From Nocardioides sp. J54 (GTDB lineage Bacteria > Actinomycetota > Actinomycetes > Propionibacteriales > Nocardioidaceae): a stretch of 64,000 bases of DNA. The stretch lies in the NCBI RefSeq assembly GCF_000519005.1, contig NZ_JAER01000010.1:1-64000 (forward strand). The letters are read 5' to 3'. The position numbers were made by a program, and so were the translations under genes. Below, in pieces: positions 52,034-60,221 of this stretch. The notes beneath the pieces are model-generated. The model searched no databases. It worked only from the letters and a program-made list of their open reading frames with translations, and was not told where the DNA came from. How positions within the stretch are numbered: position 1 is the first letter of the stretch; every line of letters starts with the position of its first letter.

Positions 52034-52131
52034 CGCAGCCGGTGGGTCCGTCAGCGAGCGCGCGAGCGCGCGGGGGCGCGGTCGGTGCAGGAGCGCGACG
52101 GCGGTGGGGGCCGCGGCGTACCGTCGGCGCT

Positions 52132-53535
52132 GTGACGATCGAGGCCGACCGCACCACGCCCGACACCCGCGAGCTGACCATGCGCCGGTTCCGGCACACC
52201 AGCGTGGTCGGCGGGCGCGGCCTCCCGGCGGTGCCGGTCGACGCGTTGCCGCCGGGTCCGCGCTGGCCGGCGATCGTGCAGACGGTCGCCCTGATGAGGT
52301 TCCGCCACCAGTTCCACCCGTGGCTGCACCGCCGCTACGGCGACGCGTACACGGTGAACCTCGTCCCCGGCGGGCGGCCGCTGGTGCTGTTCACCCGTCC
52401 GGAGGTGACGAAGGAGATCTTCGCCGGCGACCCCGAGGTCTTCCACGCCGGCAAGGGCAACGCCGTCCTCGGCCCGATCATGGGGGAGCACTCGCTGCTG
52501 CTGCAGGACGGCGGTGAGCACCACCGGGCCCGCAAGCTGCTGATGCCGGCCTTCCTCGGCCACGCGTTGCGGGGCTACCGCTCGATGGTCGCCGAGGTCG
52601 CCGCCGCCGAGGTCGAGGGCTGGCCGGAGGACCAGCCGTTCCGGGCGCTGGAGCGGATGAACGCGCTCACCCTGGAGGTGATCCTGCGGGTCGTCTTCGG
52701 CGTGACCGACGAGCAGCGGCTCGCCCGCCTGCGGCCGGCGGTCAACAGGACCGTCGAGATCAGCCCGGCGATCCTGCTCGGCTGGGCCTACCCGCGGTTG
52801 CAGCGGCTCGGGCCGTGGCGCCGCACGGTGGAGAACCAGGTCGAGCTCGACCGGCTGATGTACGCCGAGATCCGCGAGCGCCGTGGCGCCGCCGACCTGG
52901 CCGAGCGCAGCGACGTGCTATCGCGGCTGCTCGCGGCCACCGACCCGGACGAGCCGGGCAGCGGCCTGGACGACACCGAGCTGCGCGACCAGCTCGTCAC
53001 CCTGCTGCTGGCCGGGCACGAGACCACGGCGTCGGCGCTGTCGTGGGCGCTCGTGGAGGTCGGCCGCAGCGCGGACCTGCTGGCGCGCACCCAGCGGGCG
53101 GCGGACGAGGGTGACGACGCGTGGCTGGAGGCGGTGCTCAAGGAGTCGATGCGGCTGCACCCGATCATCCCGATGGTCGTGCGCACGCTGATGGCGCCGG
53201 CGACGGTCGGCGGCTGGGACCTGCCTGCCGGCACCACCGTGGGCCCGTCGATCATCATGAGCCACCAGCAGGAGTCGAACTTCGCGGACCCCGAGGTGTT
53301 CCGGCCCGAGCGCTTCCTCGGCGACGACGTGCCGGCGCTCACCGTGTGGATCCCGTTCGGCGGCGGCGTGCGCCGCTGCATCGGCGCGGGCTTCTCGCTG
53401 ATGGAGGGCGTCGAGGTGCTGCGCGAGGTGTTCCGCAGGTACGACGTCGGTGCGGTCGGTCACGACGTGCCCAAGGTCCGCAACATCACCAGCGTGCCCC
53501 GGCGAGGAGCGCGGGTCCGGGTGCGTCGCCGCTGA
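52132..53535 (+). CDS. cytochrome P450 (CYP135/CYP138-like)
   Basis: This 467-aa P450 has the I-helix motif LAGHETTASAL, the ExxR motif in KESMRLHP, and the haem-binding loop FGGGVRRCIGAG with the axial Cys. The N-terminus has no membrane anchor, so it is a soluble bacterial enzyme needing ferredoxin partners encoded elsewhere. The LRDQ-, HHRARKLLMPAF- and YTVNLVPGG-type segments recall mycobacterial CYP135/138 proteins. The GTG has TACCGT (52119-52124) 7 nt before it, suggesting a leaderless mRNA. It follows the LuxR regulator by 98 bp. Its 3' end overlaps the convergent gene by 50 bp. The substrate is unknown. Confidence 0.93.
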   Translation: MTIEADRTTPDTRELTMRRFRHTSVVGGRGLPAVPVDALPPGPRWPAIVQTVALMRFRHQFHPWLHRRYGDAYTVNLVPGGRPLVLFTRPEVTKEIFAGDPEVFHAGKGNAVLGPIMGEHSLLLQDGGEHHRARKLLMPAFLGHALRGYRSMVAEVAAAEVEGWPEDQPFRALERMNALTLEVILRVVFGVTDEQRLARLRPAVNRTVEISPAILLGWAYPRLQRLGPWRRTVENQVELDRLMYAEIRERRGAADLAERSDVLSRLLAATDPDEPGSGLDDTELRDQLVTLLLAGHETTASALSWALVEVGRSADLLARTQRAADEGDDAWLEAVLKESMRLHPIIPMVVRTLMAPATVGGWDLPAGTTVGPSIIMSHQQESNFADPEVFRPERFLGDDVPALTVWIPFGGGVRRCIGAGFSLMEGVEVLREVFRRYDVGAVGHDVPKVRNITSVPRRGARVRVRRR

Positions 53536-53941
53536 TCTCCACGGTCGCCGCGACCTCCTCGAACAGCTCGCAGTAGTCCGGGTAGTCGGCCCGCGCCACG
53601 GTCCCGGCCAGGACCACGGCCCGGTCGTCGAGGAGCCAGGTCCAGCGCTCGGTCACGACGTCCGTCGAACCGGTGCGGTGGCCGAGGCGCTCGTAGCGCA
53701 CCGGCCGCCCGGACAGCTCGAGGTCCTCGGCGTCCTCCACGTCGAGCCCGGCCACCGGCGGCGCCAGGTCGTCGAGCGCGACGGCGCGCAGCACGATCTC
53801 GGGGACGAAGCCGCCGCGTGGCACGACCGGTGAGCGGGCGGCGACCACGACGCCGGGTCCGGGGTCGCGCAGGGTGGCCCACCGGTGCGGCAGGCAGAGG
53901 CTGAGGTCGATGTCGGCGACGGTGCGGTGCAGGACGGTCAT
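53486..53941 (-). CDS. LpqN/DUF1795-like PsbP-fold protein
   Basis: This 151-aa protein starts at ATG 53941, giving MTVLHRTVADIDLSLCLPHRW; upstream sequence is low-complexity. Strand patterns such as LCLPHRWATLRDPGPGVVVAARSP, ERLGHRTGSTDVVTERWTWLLDDRAVVLAGTVARADYPDY and FEEVAATVEI fit the DUF1795/PsbP-like fold of LpqN/DcrB-type proteins, but there is no lipobox here. The role is unknown. The 3' end overlaps the P450 gene tail to tail by 50 bp, so one transcript is antisense to the other there. Confidence 0.6.
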   Translation of the reverse strand: MTVLHRTVADIDLSLCLPHRWATLRDPGPGVVVAARSPVVPRGGFVPEIVLRAVALDDLAPPVAGLDVEDAEDLELSGRPVRYERLGHRTGSTDVVTERWTWLLDDRAVVLAGTVARADYPDYCELFEEVAATVEISGDAPGPALLAGARW

Positions 53942-54143
53942 GCCGGCAGCGTGGACCCCGGCGAGCCCCGTGGGAACCCGCCCTCCTCCGGCCTGTGGAC
54001 GGCCGCGTGACGAACCGGGTCGTTCGCGCACGCAGGGGTCGCAGGCCGTGTCGCCTGGGCTGCCGGAGCTCCCGGGGAGCTCGGTGCGAGGGGTCGGGGA
54101 GCCGTCGGCGGCCGATGTCGGTGGGGGCACCTAGCGTCGTGGC

Positions 54144-54506
54144 ATGGCCATCGCACGCAACCCCCAGTTCGTCATCGACTGCCCGGAGCCGAACTCCCTG
54201 GCAGAGTTCTACGCCGCCATCCTCGGCTGGCCGGCGAAGACCGACCCCGACGGCGGCTGGGCGACCGTCTCCTCCGGCGACCACTTCATCCACTTCCAGC
54301 GGGTGGAGGACTTCCGACCGCCGCAGTGGCCGGGCCAGGCGCACCCGCAGCAGGTGCACCTCGACGTCGACGTCGACGACCTCGACGAGGGAGAGGCGGC
54401 CGTCGTCGGGATCGGCGCCCGCAAGCACGAGCACCAGCCCGGCGAGACCTTCCGGGTCTTCCTCGACCCGGCGGGCCACACCTTCTGCCTCGTCAAGGCG
54501 GACTGA
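54144..54506 (+). CDS. VOC (glyoxalase/bleomycin-resistance-like) family protein
   Basis: This 120-aa protein has the paired beta-alpha-beta-beta-beta modules of the vicinal oxygen chelate fold: ARNPQFVIDCPEPNSLAEFYAAILGW and QQVHLDVDVDDLDEGEAAVVGIGA, ending GHTFCLVKAD. Potential metal ligands include His in QVHLDV and Glu/Asp in FLDPAGHTFCL. The reaction is unknown. TAGCGT (54132-54137) ends 6 nt before the ATG, consistent with a leaderless mRNA. It converges on the sulfotransferase operon. Confidence 0.87.
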   Translation: MAIARNPQFVIDCPEPNSLAEFYAAILGWPAKTDPDGGWATVSSGDHFIHFQRVEDFRPPQWPGQAHPQQVHLDVDVDDLDEGEAAVVGIGARKHEHQPGETFRVFLDPAGHTFCLVKAD

Positions 54507-54538
54507 GGGCGGACCGGCCCGGGACGGCCACGCTCGCC

Positions 54539-55696
54539 TCAGCGGGCGAACGACTCCCGCACCTGCTCCTCGGTGAGCCCGTAGTCCGCCAGGTCGTAGC
54601 GGTGCGACGGCCGGCGCGGGCCGGTGCGCGACTCCTCGTCGAGCCGGCGCACGGCGTCCTGCGCCGCCTGGCTCCACTCCAGCCCGAAGGCGTCGTAGAT
54701 CCCGCCGACGGTGCCCACGGGGTCGGCCACGAACGCGCGGTAGTCGATGTCGTGGAACTGGCGCTCGTCGTACTTCTCGCGCGCCTGCCAGAACGCGTGC
54801 CACTGCCGGGTCAGGTGCCCGAGCTGGTCGCGGCCGAGGGTCTCGCCGACGAAGGTCGTCGAGTGCCCGTCGGTCGCCTCGGCCGACAGCGAGCAGGCCG
54901 ACGCCACGGAGGTGACCGGGTCGCGCTGCGTCATCACGACGAGCGCGTCGGGGTAGACCTCCATCAGCGCGTCGAGCGCGATCAGGTGGGAGGGGTTCTT
55001 CAGCACCCACCGCTTGTCCTGGTCGTGGAGACCGATCAGCTGCAGGTTGCGGCGGTGCCGCTCGTAGGCGTCGGTCCAGTCCTGGCTGGCCAGCCAGGAG
55101 GAGTACGTCGGCACGTGGGCCAGCGACTCGAAGCCGATCGACTTGCCCGTCTGGCGCAGCACGCGCCAGCACTCCTCAGGCTCGGCCGCGTCGGAGTAGT
55201 GGATCCCCATGAACTCGGGGTTGGTGACGTGGTGCTCGCGGAAGGCCGCCTGCATGGCGGTGAAGATCGGGTCGGATTCCCACGTCTCCCGCGGCGGGCG
55301 CGGCTGGGGGAACTCCGTCAGCCACATCTCCAGGCCCTGGTGCGCGGGGTCGGCGCACAGCAGCCGGCTCAGTGCCGTCGTCCCGGTGCGGGGGAGGCCG
55401 AGGACGATGATCGGCCGCTCGATGCGGACCTGCTCGAGCTCGGGGTGCTCCGCGAACCGCGCCTGCGTCAGCAGCCGGGCGACGAGCGCACTCTTGACCT
55501 GCGAGCGCATGAAGTAGTTGCCGACGCCGGTGAGGCCGGCCTCGGGGGAGGCGAGGTCCTCGACGAGGATCCGGAACGCTTCCTCGTGGCCGGGGGCCTC
55601 GGCGAAGCCGAAGTCGGTGAGGCCGGTGGTGCGGGTGGCGGCGGCGCAGATGTCCTCGAAGGACCCGACGTCCGGGCGCTGGCGGGGCTCGCTCAT
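54539..55696 (-). CDS. sulfotransferase-family protein, Rv3529c-like
   Basis: This 385-aa protein has the PAPS-binding loop LGLPRTGTTALSRLL (near residues 98-112) and the 3'-phosphate segment TQRDPVTSVASA, which define the Stf-like sulfotransferase fold. Length and position match Rv3529c (about 384 aa) of the mycobacterial steroid catabolic region. The acceptor is unknown. Its ATG overlaps the stop of the SDR gene upstream by 4 bp, as expected for a co-translated pair under the KstR-type site at 56499. No signal peptide is present. Confidence 0.88.
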   Translation of the reverse strand: MSEPRQRPDVGSFEDICAAATRTTGLTDFGFAEAPGHEEAFRILVEDLASPEAGLTGVGNYFMRSQVKSALVARLLTQARFAEHPELEQVRIERPIIVLGLPRTGTTALSRLLCADPAHQGLEMWLTEFPQPRPPRETWESDPIFTAMQAAFREHHVTNPEFMGIHYSDAAEPEECWRVLRQTGKSIGFESLAHVPTYSSWLASQDWTDAYERHRRNLQLIGLHDQDKRWVLKNPSHLIALDALMEVYPDALVVMTQRDPVTSVASACSLSAEATDGHSTTFVGETLGRDQLGHLTRQWHAFWQAREKYDERQFHDIDYRAFVADPVGTVGGIYDAFGLEWSQAAQDAVRRLDEESRTGPRRPSHRYDLADYGLTEEQVRESFAR

Positions 55697-56487
55697 GCGT
55701 GGAACTCGCCGCAGTCGACGTTGAGCATCTGGCCGGTGACCGCGGAGGCGAGGTCGGAGGCGAGGAAGAGGGCGGCGCGGGCGACCTCGTCCGGCGTGGC
55801 GAGCCGCTTGAGGTCGGTGGGCTCCGCCTTCTCGGCGTACACCTCCTCGTGGGTGCGGCCGGTCTCGGAGGCGATCCAGTCGAAGTACGCCTTGTTGACG
55901 TCCTCGTAGATGTAGGACGGCGCGACGCTGTTGACCCGGATGCCGCGCGGGCCGAGCTCGGTGGCGAGAGACTGGGCGAGGTGCTCGAGGGTGCCCTTGG
56001 AGAGCTTGTAGCCGGAGTACTCGGGCTGGCTGGAGTAGATGACGCAGGAGTTGACCATGATGATCGACCCGCCCGGCTTGTCGTCGGTCGCGGCGAGGGC
56101 GTCGGCGAAGAGCGCCGAGAGGCGCAGCGGCGCGAAGACGTTGGTCTCCTGGGCGGTGCGCAGGCCCTCGAGGTCGAGGGTGGTGATCGGGTCCATCGGC
56201 GGGATGCCGAAGGCGTTGTTGATCAGGCAGTCGACCCGGCCGAACTCGGCGAGTGCGGCGTCGACGAGCTGCTGGCGCTGCTCCTCGTCGGTGATGTCGG
56301 TCGGGACGACGAGGGCGCGGCGACCGTGGGCCCGCACGGCCTCGGCCATCTTCTCCAGCCGCCTGGGCGTGCGGGAGGCGAGGACGAGGTCCGCCCCCAT
56401 CCGCGCCGCCTCCTCGCCGAGGGCCCGGCCCAGGCCGGGTCCGACACCGGAGAGCACGACGACCTTGTCGGTCAGCAGGTCCACCAT
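55693..56487 (-). CDS. short-chain dehydrogenase/reductase, Rv3530c-like
   Basis: This 264-aa NAD(P) oxidoreductase has VVLSGVGPGLGRALGEEAA (G-x-GPGLG cofactor motif), LINNAFGIPP where most SDRs have NNAG, and the active site Ser in VNSC with YSGYKLSKG. The C-terminus ends in the NVDCGEFHA element. Length and overlap with a sulfotransferase gene match Rv3530c of the cholesterol regulon. Start ATG 56487 gives MVDLLTDKVV. A KstR-type palindrome lies 11 bp upstream of the start. It should act on a hydroxyl or keto group of a steroid-derived intermediate, which is an inference. Confidence 0.9.
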   Translation of the reverse strand: MVDLLTDKVVVLSGVGPGLGRALGEEAARMGADLVLASRTPRRLEKMAEAVRAHGRRALVVPTDITDEEQRQQLVDAALAEFGRVDCLINNAFGIPPMDPITTLDLEGLRTAQETNVFAPLRLSALFADALAATDDKPGGSIIMVNSCVIYSSQPEYSGYKLSKGTLEHLAQSLATELGPRGIRVNSVAPSYIYEDVNKAYFDWIASETGRTHEEVYAEKAEPTDLKRLATPDEVARAALFLASDLASAVTGQMLNVDCGEFHA

Positions 56488-56498
56488 GGCGGACACAG

Positions 56499-56512
56499 TA
56501 GAACGTGTTTCA
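56499..56512. promoter_or_regulatory. KstR-type operator
   Basis: TAGAACGTGTTTCA fits TnnAACnnGTTnnA and lies 11 bp upstream of the SDR start. It is less symmetric in its outer bases than the sites at 20198 and 59667. Confidence 0.7.
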
Positions 56513-56622
56513 GTTTTCGGGAAGGGCTTGCGGGATTCCGCCTGCCGCACGGTCCCGTCGGCCGGCCCGCGGTCTCACGGGCTGTCCCGGAATAGTCCTG
56601 CCCTTCGCCGGTTGAGCCTGGG

Positions 56623-57471
56623 GTGAGCACTCCCCGGATCGAACTCAACGACCAGACGTCCATCCCCCAGCTCGGCCTCGGCGTGTGGCAGGTGCCGGCT
56701 GACGAGACCGAGCGCGTCGTGACCGATGCCTTCGAGATCGGCTACCGCCACGTCGACACCGCGCAGATGTACGGCAACGAGGAGGGCGTCGGCGCCGCCA
56801 TCGCCGCCTCCGGCCTCGCGCGCGACGAGCTCTACGTGACCACCAAGGTCAACAACAACCGGCACCGCCCCGCCGACGCGAAGGACTCCGCCCGGGTCTC
56901 GCTCGAGAAGCTCGGGCTCGACCGCGTCGACCTCCTGCTCATCCACTGGCCCCTGCCGACGCAGTACGACGGCGAATTCGTCTCCACCTGGGAGGCCCTG
57001 CTCGAGCTGCGCGAGGAGGGCCTGGCCACTTCTGTCGGCGTCTCGAACTTCCAGCCCGCCCACCTCGACCGGGTCGTCGAGGCGACCGGCGTCGTCCCGG
57101 CGGTCAACCAGGTCGAGGTCCACCCCTACTTCGCCAACGAGGCCGTCCGCGCCGCCACGACCCGCCACGGCGCCGTCGTCGAGGCCTGGTCGCCGCTGGG
57201 CCAGGGTGGCGGCGAGCTCGAGGACCCGGCCGTCCTCGCCGTGGCCGAGCGCCACGGCAAGACCCCCGCGCAGGTGCTGCTGCGGTGGGCCCTCGACCGC
57301 GGCGACGTCGTCTTCCCGAAGTCGATGAGCAAGGCGCGCCTGGCCGAGAACTTCGACGTCCTCGACTTCGCGCTCGGCGCGGACGAGGTCGCGGCGATCG
57401 CCGCGCTCGACAAGGGCGAGGCGGGTCGTCAGGGCCCGAACCCCGACACCTTCGACTGGATCCCCGCCTGA
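56623..57471 (+). CDS. aldo/keto reductase (AKR5-like)
   Basis: This 282-aa NADPH-dependent carbonyl reductase has the complete AKR tetrad: Asp and Tyr in HVDTAQMYGNE, Lys in YVTTKV and His in LLIHWPLP. Cofactor binding is in VFPKSMSKARLAENFDV. The family (2,5-diketogluconate reductase-like) reduces a wide range of aldehydes and ketones. The GTG start is 111 bp from the KstR-type site on the opposite side from the SDR gene, so co-regulation is possible but unproven. A perfect 12-bp hairpin follows. Confidence 0.93.
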   Translation: MSTPRIELNDQTSIPQLGLGVWQVPADETERVVTDAFEIGYRHVDTAQMYGNEEGVGAAIAASGLARDELYVTTKVNNNRHRPADAKDSARVSLEKLGLDRVDLLLIHWPLPTQYDGEFVSTWEALLELREEGLATSVGVSNFQPAHLDRVVEATGVVPAVNQVEVHPYFANEAVRAATTRHGAVVEAWSPLGQGGGELEDPAVLAVAERHGKTPAQVLLRWALDRGDVVFPKSMSKARLAENFDVLDFALGADEVAAIAALDKGEAGRQGPNPDTFDWIPA

Positions 57472-57500
57472 TCCAGACCTGATCCCAGCACCGGCAGCAC

Positions 57501-57537
57501 AGCGCCCGCCGGTGACCCACGGTCGCCGGCGGGCGCT
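57501..57537 (+). terminator. hairpin terminator after aldo/keto reductase gene
   Basis: A perfect 12-bp stem, AGCGCCCGCCGG / CCGGCGGGCGCT, has a 13-nt loop. It is followed by a CTG/TTGCTCG-rich low-complexity stretch (57536-57585) before the convergent gene. Confidence 0.75.
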
Positions 57538-57596
57538 GCTGCTCGTGCTGCTGTCCTGCTGTTGCTCGTGCTGTTGCTCGTGCTACCCGGCGGGGC

Positions 57597-58766
57597 CTAG
57601 GAGAGCATCCGCCGCGCCACCGCCCGCTGCCGCGCGGCGATCCGGCGGGCGTACTGCTCGGGCGACAGGCCGACCAGGCCGGGCAGTCGCTTGGCCACCT
57701 GGTCGACCGGCACCACCTCGACGCTGGGCCCGTCCTCGGCGGTGAGGTCGCGGGTGAGTCGCTGCCAGCGCAGCATGACCGGCCCGGTGCGGTGCCCGGT
57801 GGTCTCGAGCCAGTTCGCGGCCGGGGCGGGGGAGCCGTCGAGCAGGGCTGGCGGGCGCTCGGAGACGACGAAGCGCATGACGCCGTCGTCGTCGCAGTGC
57901 GCCTGGGCCTTGGTCAACGAGGTCTGGTGCGTCTCGTAGTCGGTGGAGGCGTACCAGTCCGAGCCGATCTGGATCGCCTGGTAGGTGCAGTCGTCGCAGC
58001 GCGGCACGGAGACGATCATCGCCTCGTCCTCGGCCAGCTCGTAGTGACCGATCGAGGAGAACTGCGAGGACAGGCCGCCGGGGGTGCGGGAGGGCACGGT
58101 CAGCGTGTTGACCGGCTCCTTGTACTGGAAGAAGTGGGGGAAGGCGAACCACGTCTGGATCGAGCCGGTGAGCGAGCGCGCGGCCACCTCGTACTTCTTG
58201 CGCAGCACGGCCTCGGTCAGCGCGCGACGCGGGTGGCCGATGGTGTCGGTGCGCTCGATGGTCAGCGTTCCGCGCTCCTCGGTGTCCCAGTCGTTGAACA
58301 CCTCGCGCACGATCATCGTCTTCGCCCCCGGCTCGGCGACGTAGGTGAACTCGAACGTCCCGTCGGCCGCGATCGTCAGCTCCCGGTCGTCGAACGCCAT
58401 CAGCGAGGTCGCCGTCGAGTCGGCGCTGTAGCTGCCGCCCATCACCTGGAAGGACAGGTCCGCCGACGTCCCCCGCTGCCCGCGTACGACGTACTCGACC
58501 CCCTCGCGCAGGTAGGCGTGGAAGTAGACCGCGTCGGGGTTGTCGAGCCCCTGGCGCGAGAACTGGTGGGTGGGGTTGATGAACAGGGGTTGCTCGAGGT
58601 CGTAGTCGAACGCGGTCTGCAGCGCCATCCGGATCCGCCCGGAGAGGTAGTCGTAGCCCTCGAGCCGGTCGGCCTCGGTGCGGATGAAGGGGGCGTTCGC
58701 GATCAGCTCCTCGGCCTCCGCGATCGCGGCCTGCAGCGGCTCGGTCAGGCCGAGTGCGGCGCTCAT
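57597..58766 (-). CDS. conserved protein of the steroid-regulon cluster, Rv3531c-like
   Basis: This 389-aa protein is of unknown biochemical function. It contains YDYLSGRIRMALQTAFDYDLEQP near the N-terminus, a beta-rich middle (FEFTYVAEPGAKTMIVREVFNDWDTEERGTLTIERTD) and a late CDDCTYQAIQIGSDWYASTDYETHQTSL region, loosely like DUF1214 proteins. Length and neighbours recall Rv3531c, which lies beside the sulfotransferase/SDR pair in the mycobacterial cholesterol regulon. Its ATG overlaps the stop of the oxidoreductase gene by 1 bp (TGATG), so both depend on the KstR-type promoter at 59667. Confidence 0.75.
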   Translation of the reverse strand: MSAALGLTEPLQAAIAEAEELIANAPFIRTEADRLEGYDYLSGRIRMALQTAFDYDLEQPLFINPTHQFSRQGLDNPDAVYFHAYLREGVEYVVRGQRGTSADLSFQVMGGSYSADSTATSLMAFDDRELTIAADGTFEFTYVAEPGAKTMIVREVFNDWDTEERGTLTIERTDTIGHPRRALTEAVLRKKYEVAARSLTGSIQTWFAFPHFFQYKEPVNTLTVPSRTPGGLSSQFSSIGHYELAEDEAMIVSVPRCDDCTYQAIQIGSDWYASTDYETHQTSLTKAQAHCDDDGVMRFVVSERPPALLDGSPAPAANWLETTGHRTGPVMLRWQRLTRDLTAEDGPSVEVVPVDQVAKRLPGLVGLSPEQYARRIAARQRAVARRMLS

Positions 58767-59656
58767 CAGCCGTTCACCTTCGCGATCACGTTCTCGGCGT
58801 ACTGCTCGAGGTGCTTGACCTTGGTCTCGAGCGGCTCGGTGTCCGGCCCCTTGATGTAGGGGATGCGGAAGCCGACGATGCAGTCGGTGACGCCCTTCTC
58901 CTCCAGTCGCTTCACGCCGTCGGGGGTGTAGGCGTCGTAGGAGATGACGTGGACCTCGAAGTCCTCGCGGGTGTCGCCCTCCTCCTTGCGGATCTCTGCG
59001 AGCCGGGCCAGGAGGCGGTCGAGCTCCTCGCCGTCGCCGCCGGCGTGCATCCAGCCGTCGCCCTTGCGCACCGCACGGCGCAGTGCGGCGTCGGAGTGGC
59101 CGCCGACGAGGATCGGGATCCGCTCGGTCGGCGCCGGGCACTGCTGCAGCGGCTCGAAGGAGTGGAACTCGCCCTGGTAGCCGAAGAAGGTCGGCTCGTC
59201 GCCGGGCTGGGTCAGCCCGCGCAGGATGTCGATGCACTCGTCCATCCGCTTGCCGCGCCGCTCCCACGGCACGCCCATCGCGGCGAAGTCCTCCGGCCAC
59301 GGCGACAGGCCGACGCCGAGCCCGAGCCGGTTGCCGGAGAGGAACGCCAGCGACGAGGCCTGCTTGGCGACGAGCACCGGCGGGCGGATCGGCAGCTTGA
59401 GCACGAAGGGCGTCAGCCGCAGCGTCGAGGTGACCGCGAACAGGTGCGCGCAGAGGACGAAGGTCTCGATGAACTCCTTGCCGAGCAGGAACTCGCGGTC
59501 CCCGGTGTCGGTGTAGGGGTACTTCGAGTCCGACTCCTGCGGGTAGATCAGGCTGTCCGCGATGGTCATCGAGGTGTAGCCCGCCGCCTCGCAGGCCTGG
59601 GCGAGCGGGGCGTAGTACGACGCGTGGGTCATGCCCTCGGCGAAGGAGAAGCGCAT
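58766..59656 (-). CDS. LLM-class F420-dependent-type oxidoreductase
   Basis: This 296-aa TIM-barrel protein of the luciferase-like monooxygenase family has ADSLIYPQ near the N-terminus, the core FLSGNRLGLGVGLSPWPEDF and ERIPILVGGHSDAALRRAV. LLM proteins of this actinobacterial group generally use coenzyme F420 rather than FMN. The substrate may be a steroid-ring or side-chain fragment, given the perfect KstR-type palindrome 11 bp upstream of the ATG. The next gene overlaps by one base. Confidence in family is high; cofactor and substrate are inferred. Confidence 0.9.
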   Translation of the reverse strand: MRFSFAEGMTHASYYAPLAQACEAAGYTSMTIADSLIYPQESDSKYPYTDTGDREFLLGKEFIETFVLCAHLFAVTSTLRLTPFVLKLPIRPPVLVAKQASSLAFLSGNRLGLGVGLSPWPEDFAAMGVPWERRGKRMDECIDILRGLTQPGDEPTFFGYQGEFHSFEPLQQCPAPTERIPILVGGHSDAALRRAVRKGDGWMHAGGDGEELDRLLARLAEIRKEEGDTREDFEVHVISYDAYTPDGVKRLEEKGVTDCIVGFRIPYIKGPDTEPLETKVKHLEQYAENVIAKVNG

Positions 59657-59666
59657 GCGGTCACAG

Positions 59667-59680
59667 TAGAACGCGTTCTA
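59667..59680. promoter_or_regulatory. KstR-type operator in divergent promoter
   Basis: TAGAACGCGTTCTA, within the 16-bp perfect palindrome GTAGAACGCGTTCTAC (59666-59681), matches the KstR consensus. It lies between the divergent F420-type oxidoreductase and Ddn-like genes and can control both. Confidence 0.8.
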
Positions 59681-59702
59681 CATTTGTGCCAGAGTGTCGC
59701 CC

Positions 59703-60191
59703 ATGCCTGCACTGCCCAAGGAGCGTCCGGACGGGCTGGACAAGCCGGTCGTCGCGAAGATCATCAAGTACGGCGCCCGGGCGAACGTCTTCCTCTACCG
59801 GCTCACCAACGGCCGGGTCGGCGCGAAGTGGCGCATCGGCGCAGGCTGGAGGAAGCCGGTGCCCGTGCTGCTGCTCGACCACGTCGGGCGCAGGAGCGGC
59901 CGCACCTTCACCACCCCGCTGCTCTACCTCGACGACGCACCGAACCTGGTCGTCGTCGCCTCCCAGGGCGGGCTGCCCCGGCACCCCCAGTGGTTCCACA
60001 ACCTCGTGGCCAACCCGGACACCGCCGTCGCCGTCCCCGGCGAGCGCCACCGGCCGGTGCGCGCCCGGGTCGCCGGCCCCGAGGAGCGGGCGGCGCTGTG
60101 GCCGCGCCTGGTCGACCTCTACGCCGACTTCGACAGCTACCAGGCCTGGACCGACCGCGAGATCCCGGTCGTCGTCCTCGAGCCCCGCTGA
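59703..60191 (+). CDS. Ddn-like deazaflavin (F420)-dependent nitroreductase-family protein
   Basis: This 162-aa split-beta-barrel protein is related to Ddn: LDHVGRRSGRTFTTPLLYLDD, LVVVASQGGLPRHPQWFHNLVANPDTAV and a late WPRLVDLYADFDSYQAWTDREIPVVVLEPR are the family hallmarks. Such proteins use F420H2 to reduce quinones, fatty acids or nitro compounds. ATG 59703 is chosen; GTG 59694 is possible. No ribosome site is seen for either. It is divergent from an LLM-type F420 enzyme gene, with the KstR-type site between, so two F420-type enzymes share one operator. A SnoaL-like gene follows 30 bp on. Confidence 0.9.
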   Translation: MPALPKERPDGLDKPVVAKIIKYGARANVFLYRLTNGRVGAKWRIGAGWRKPVPVLLLDHVGRRSGRTFTTPLLYLDDAPNLVVVASQGGLPRHPQWFHNLVANPDTAVAVPGERHRPVRARVAGPEERAALWPRLVDLYADFDSYQAWTDREIPVVVLEPR

Positions 60192-60221
60192 CCCGAGCCG
60201 CCCGACCGCCGAGGAGCCCCC

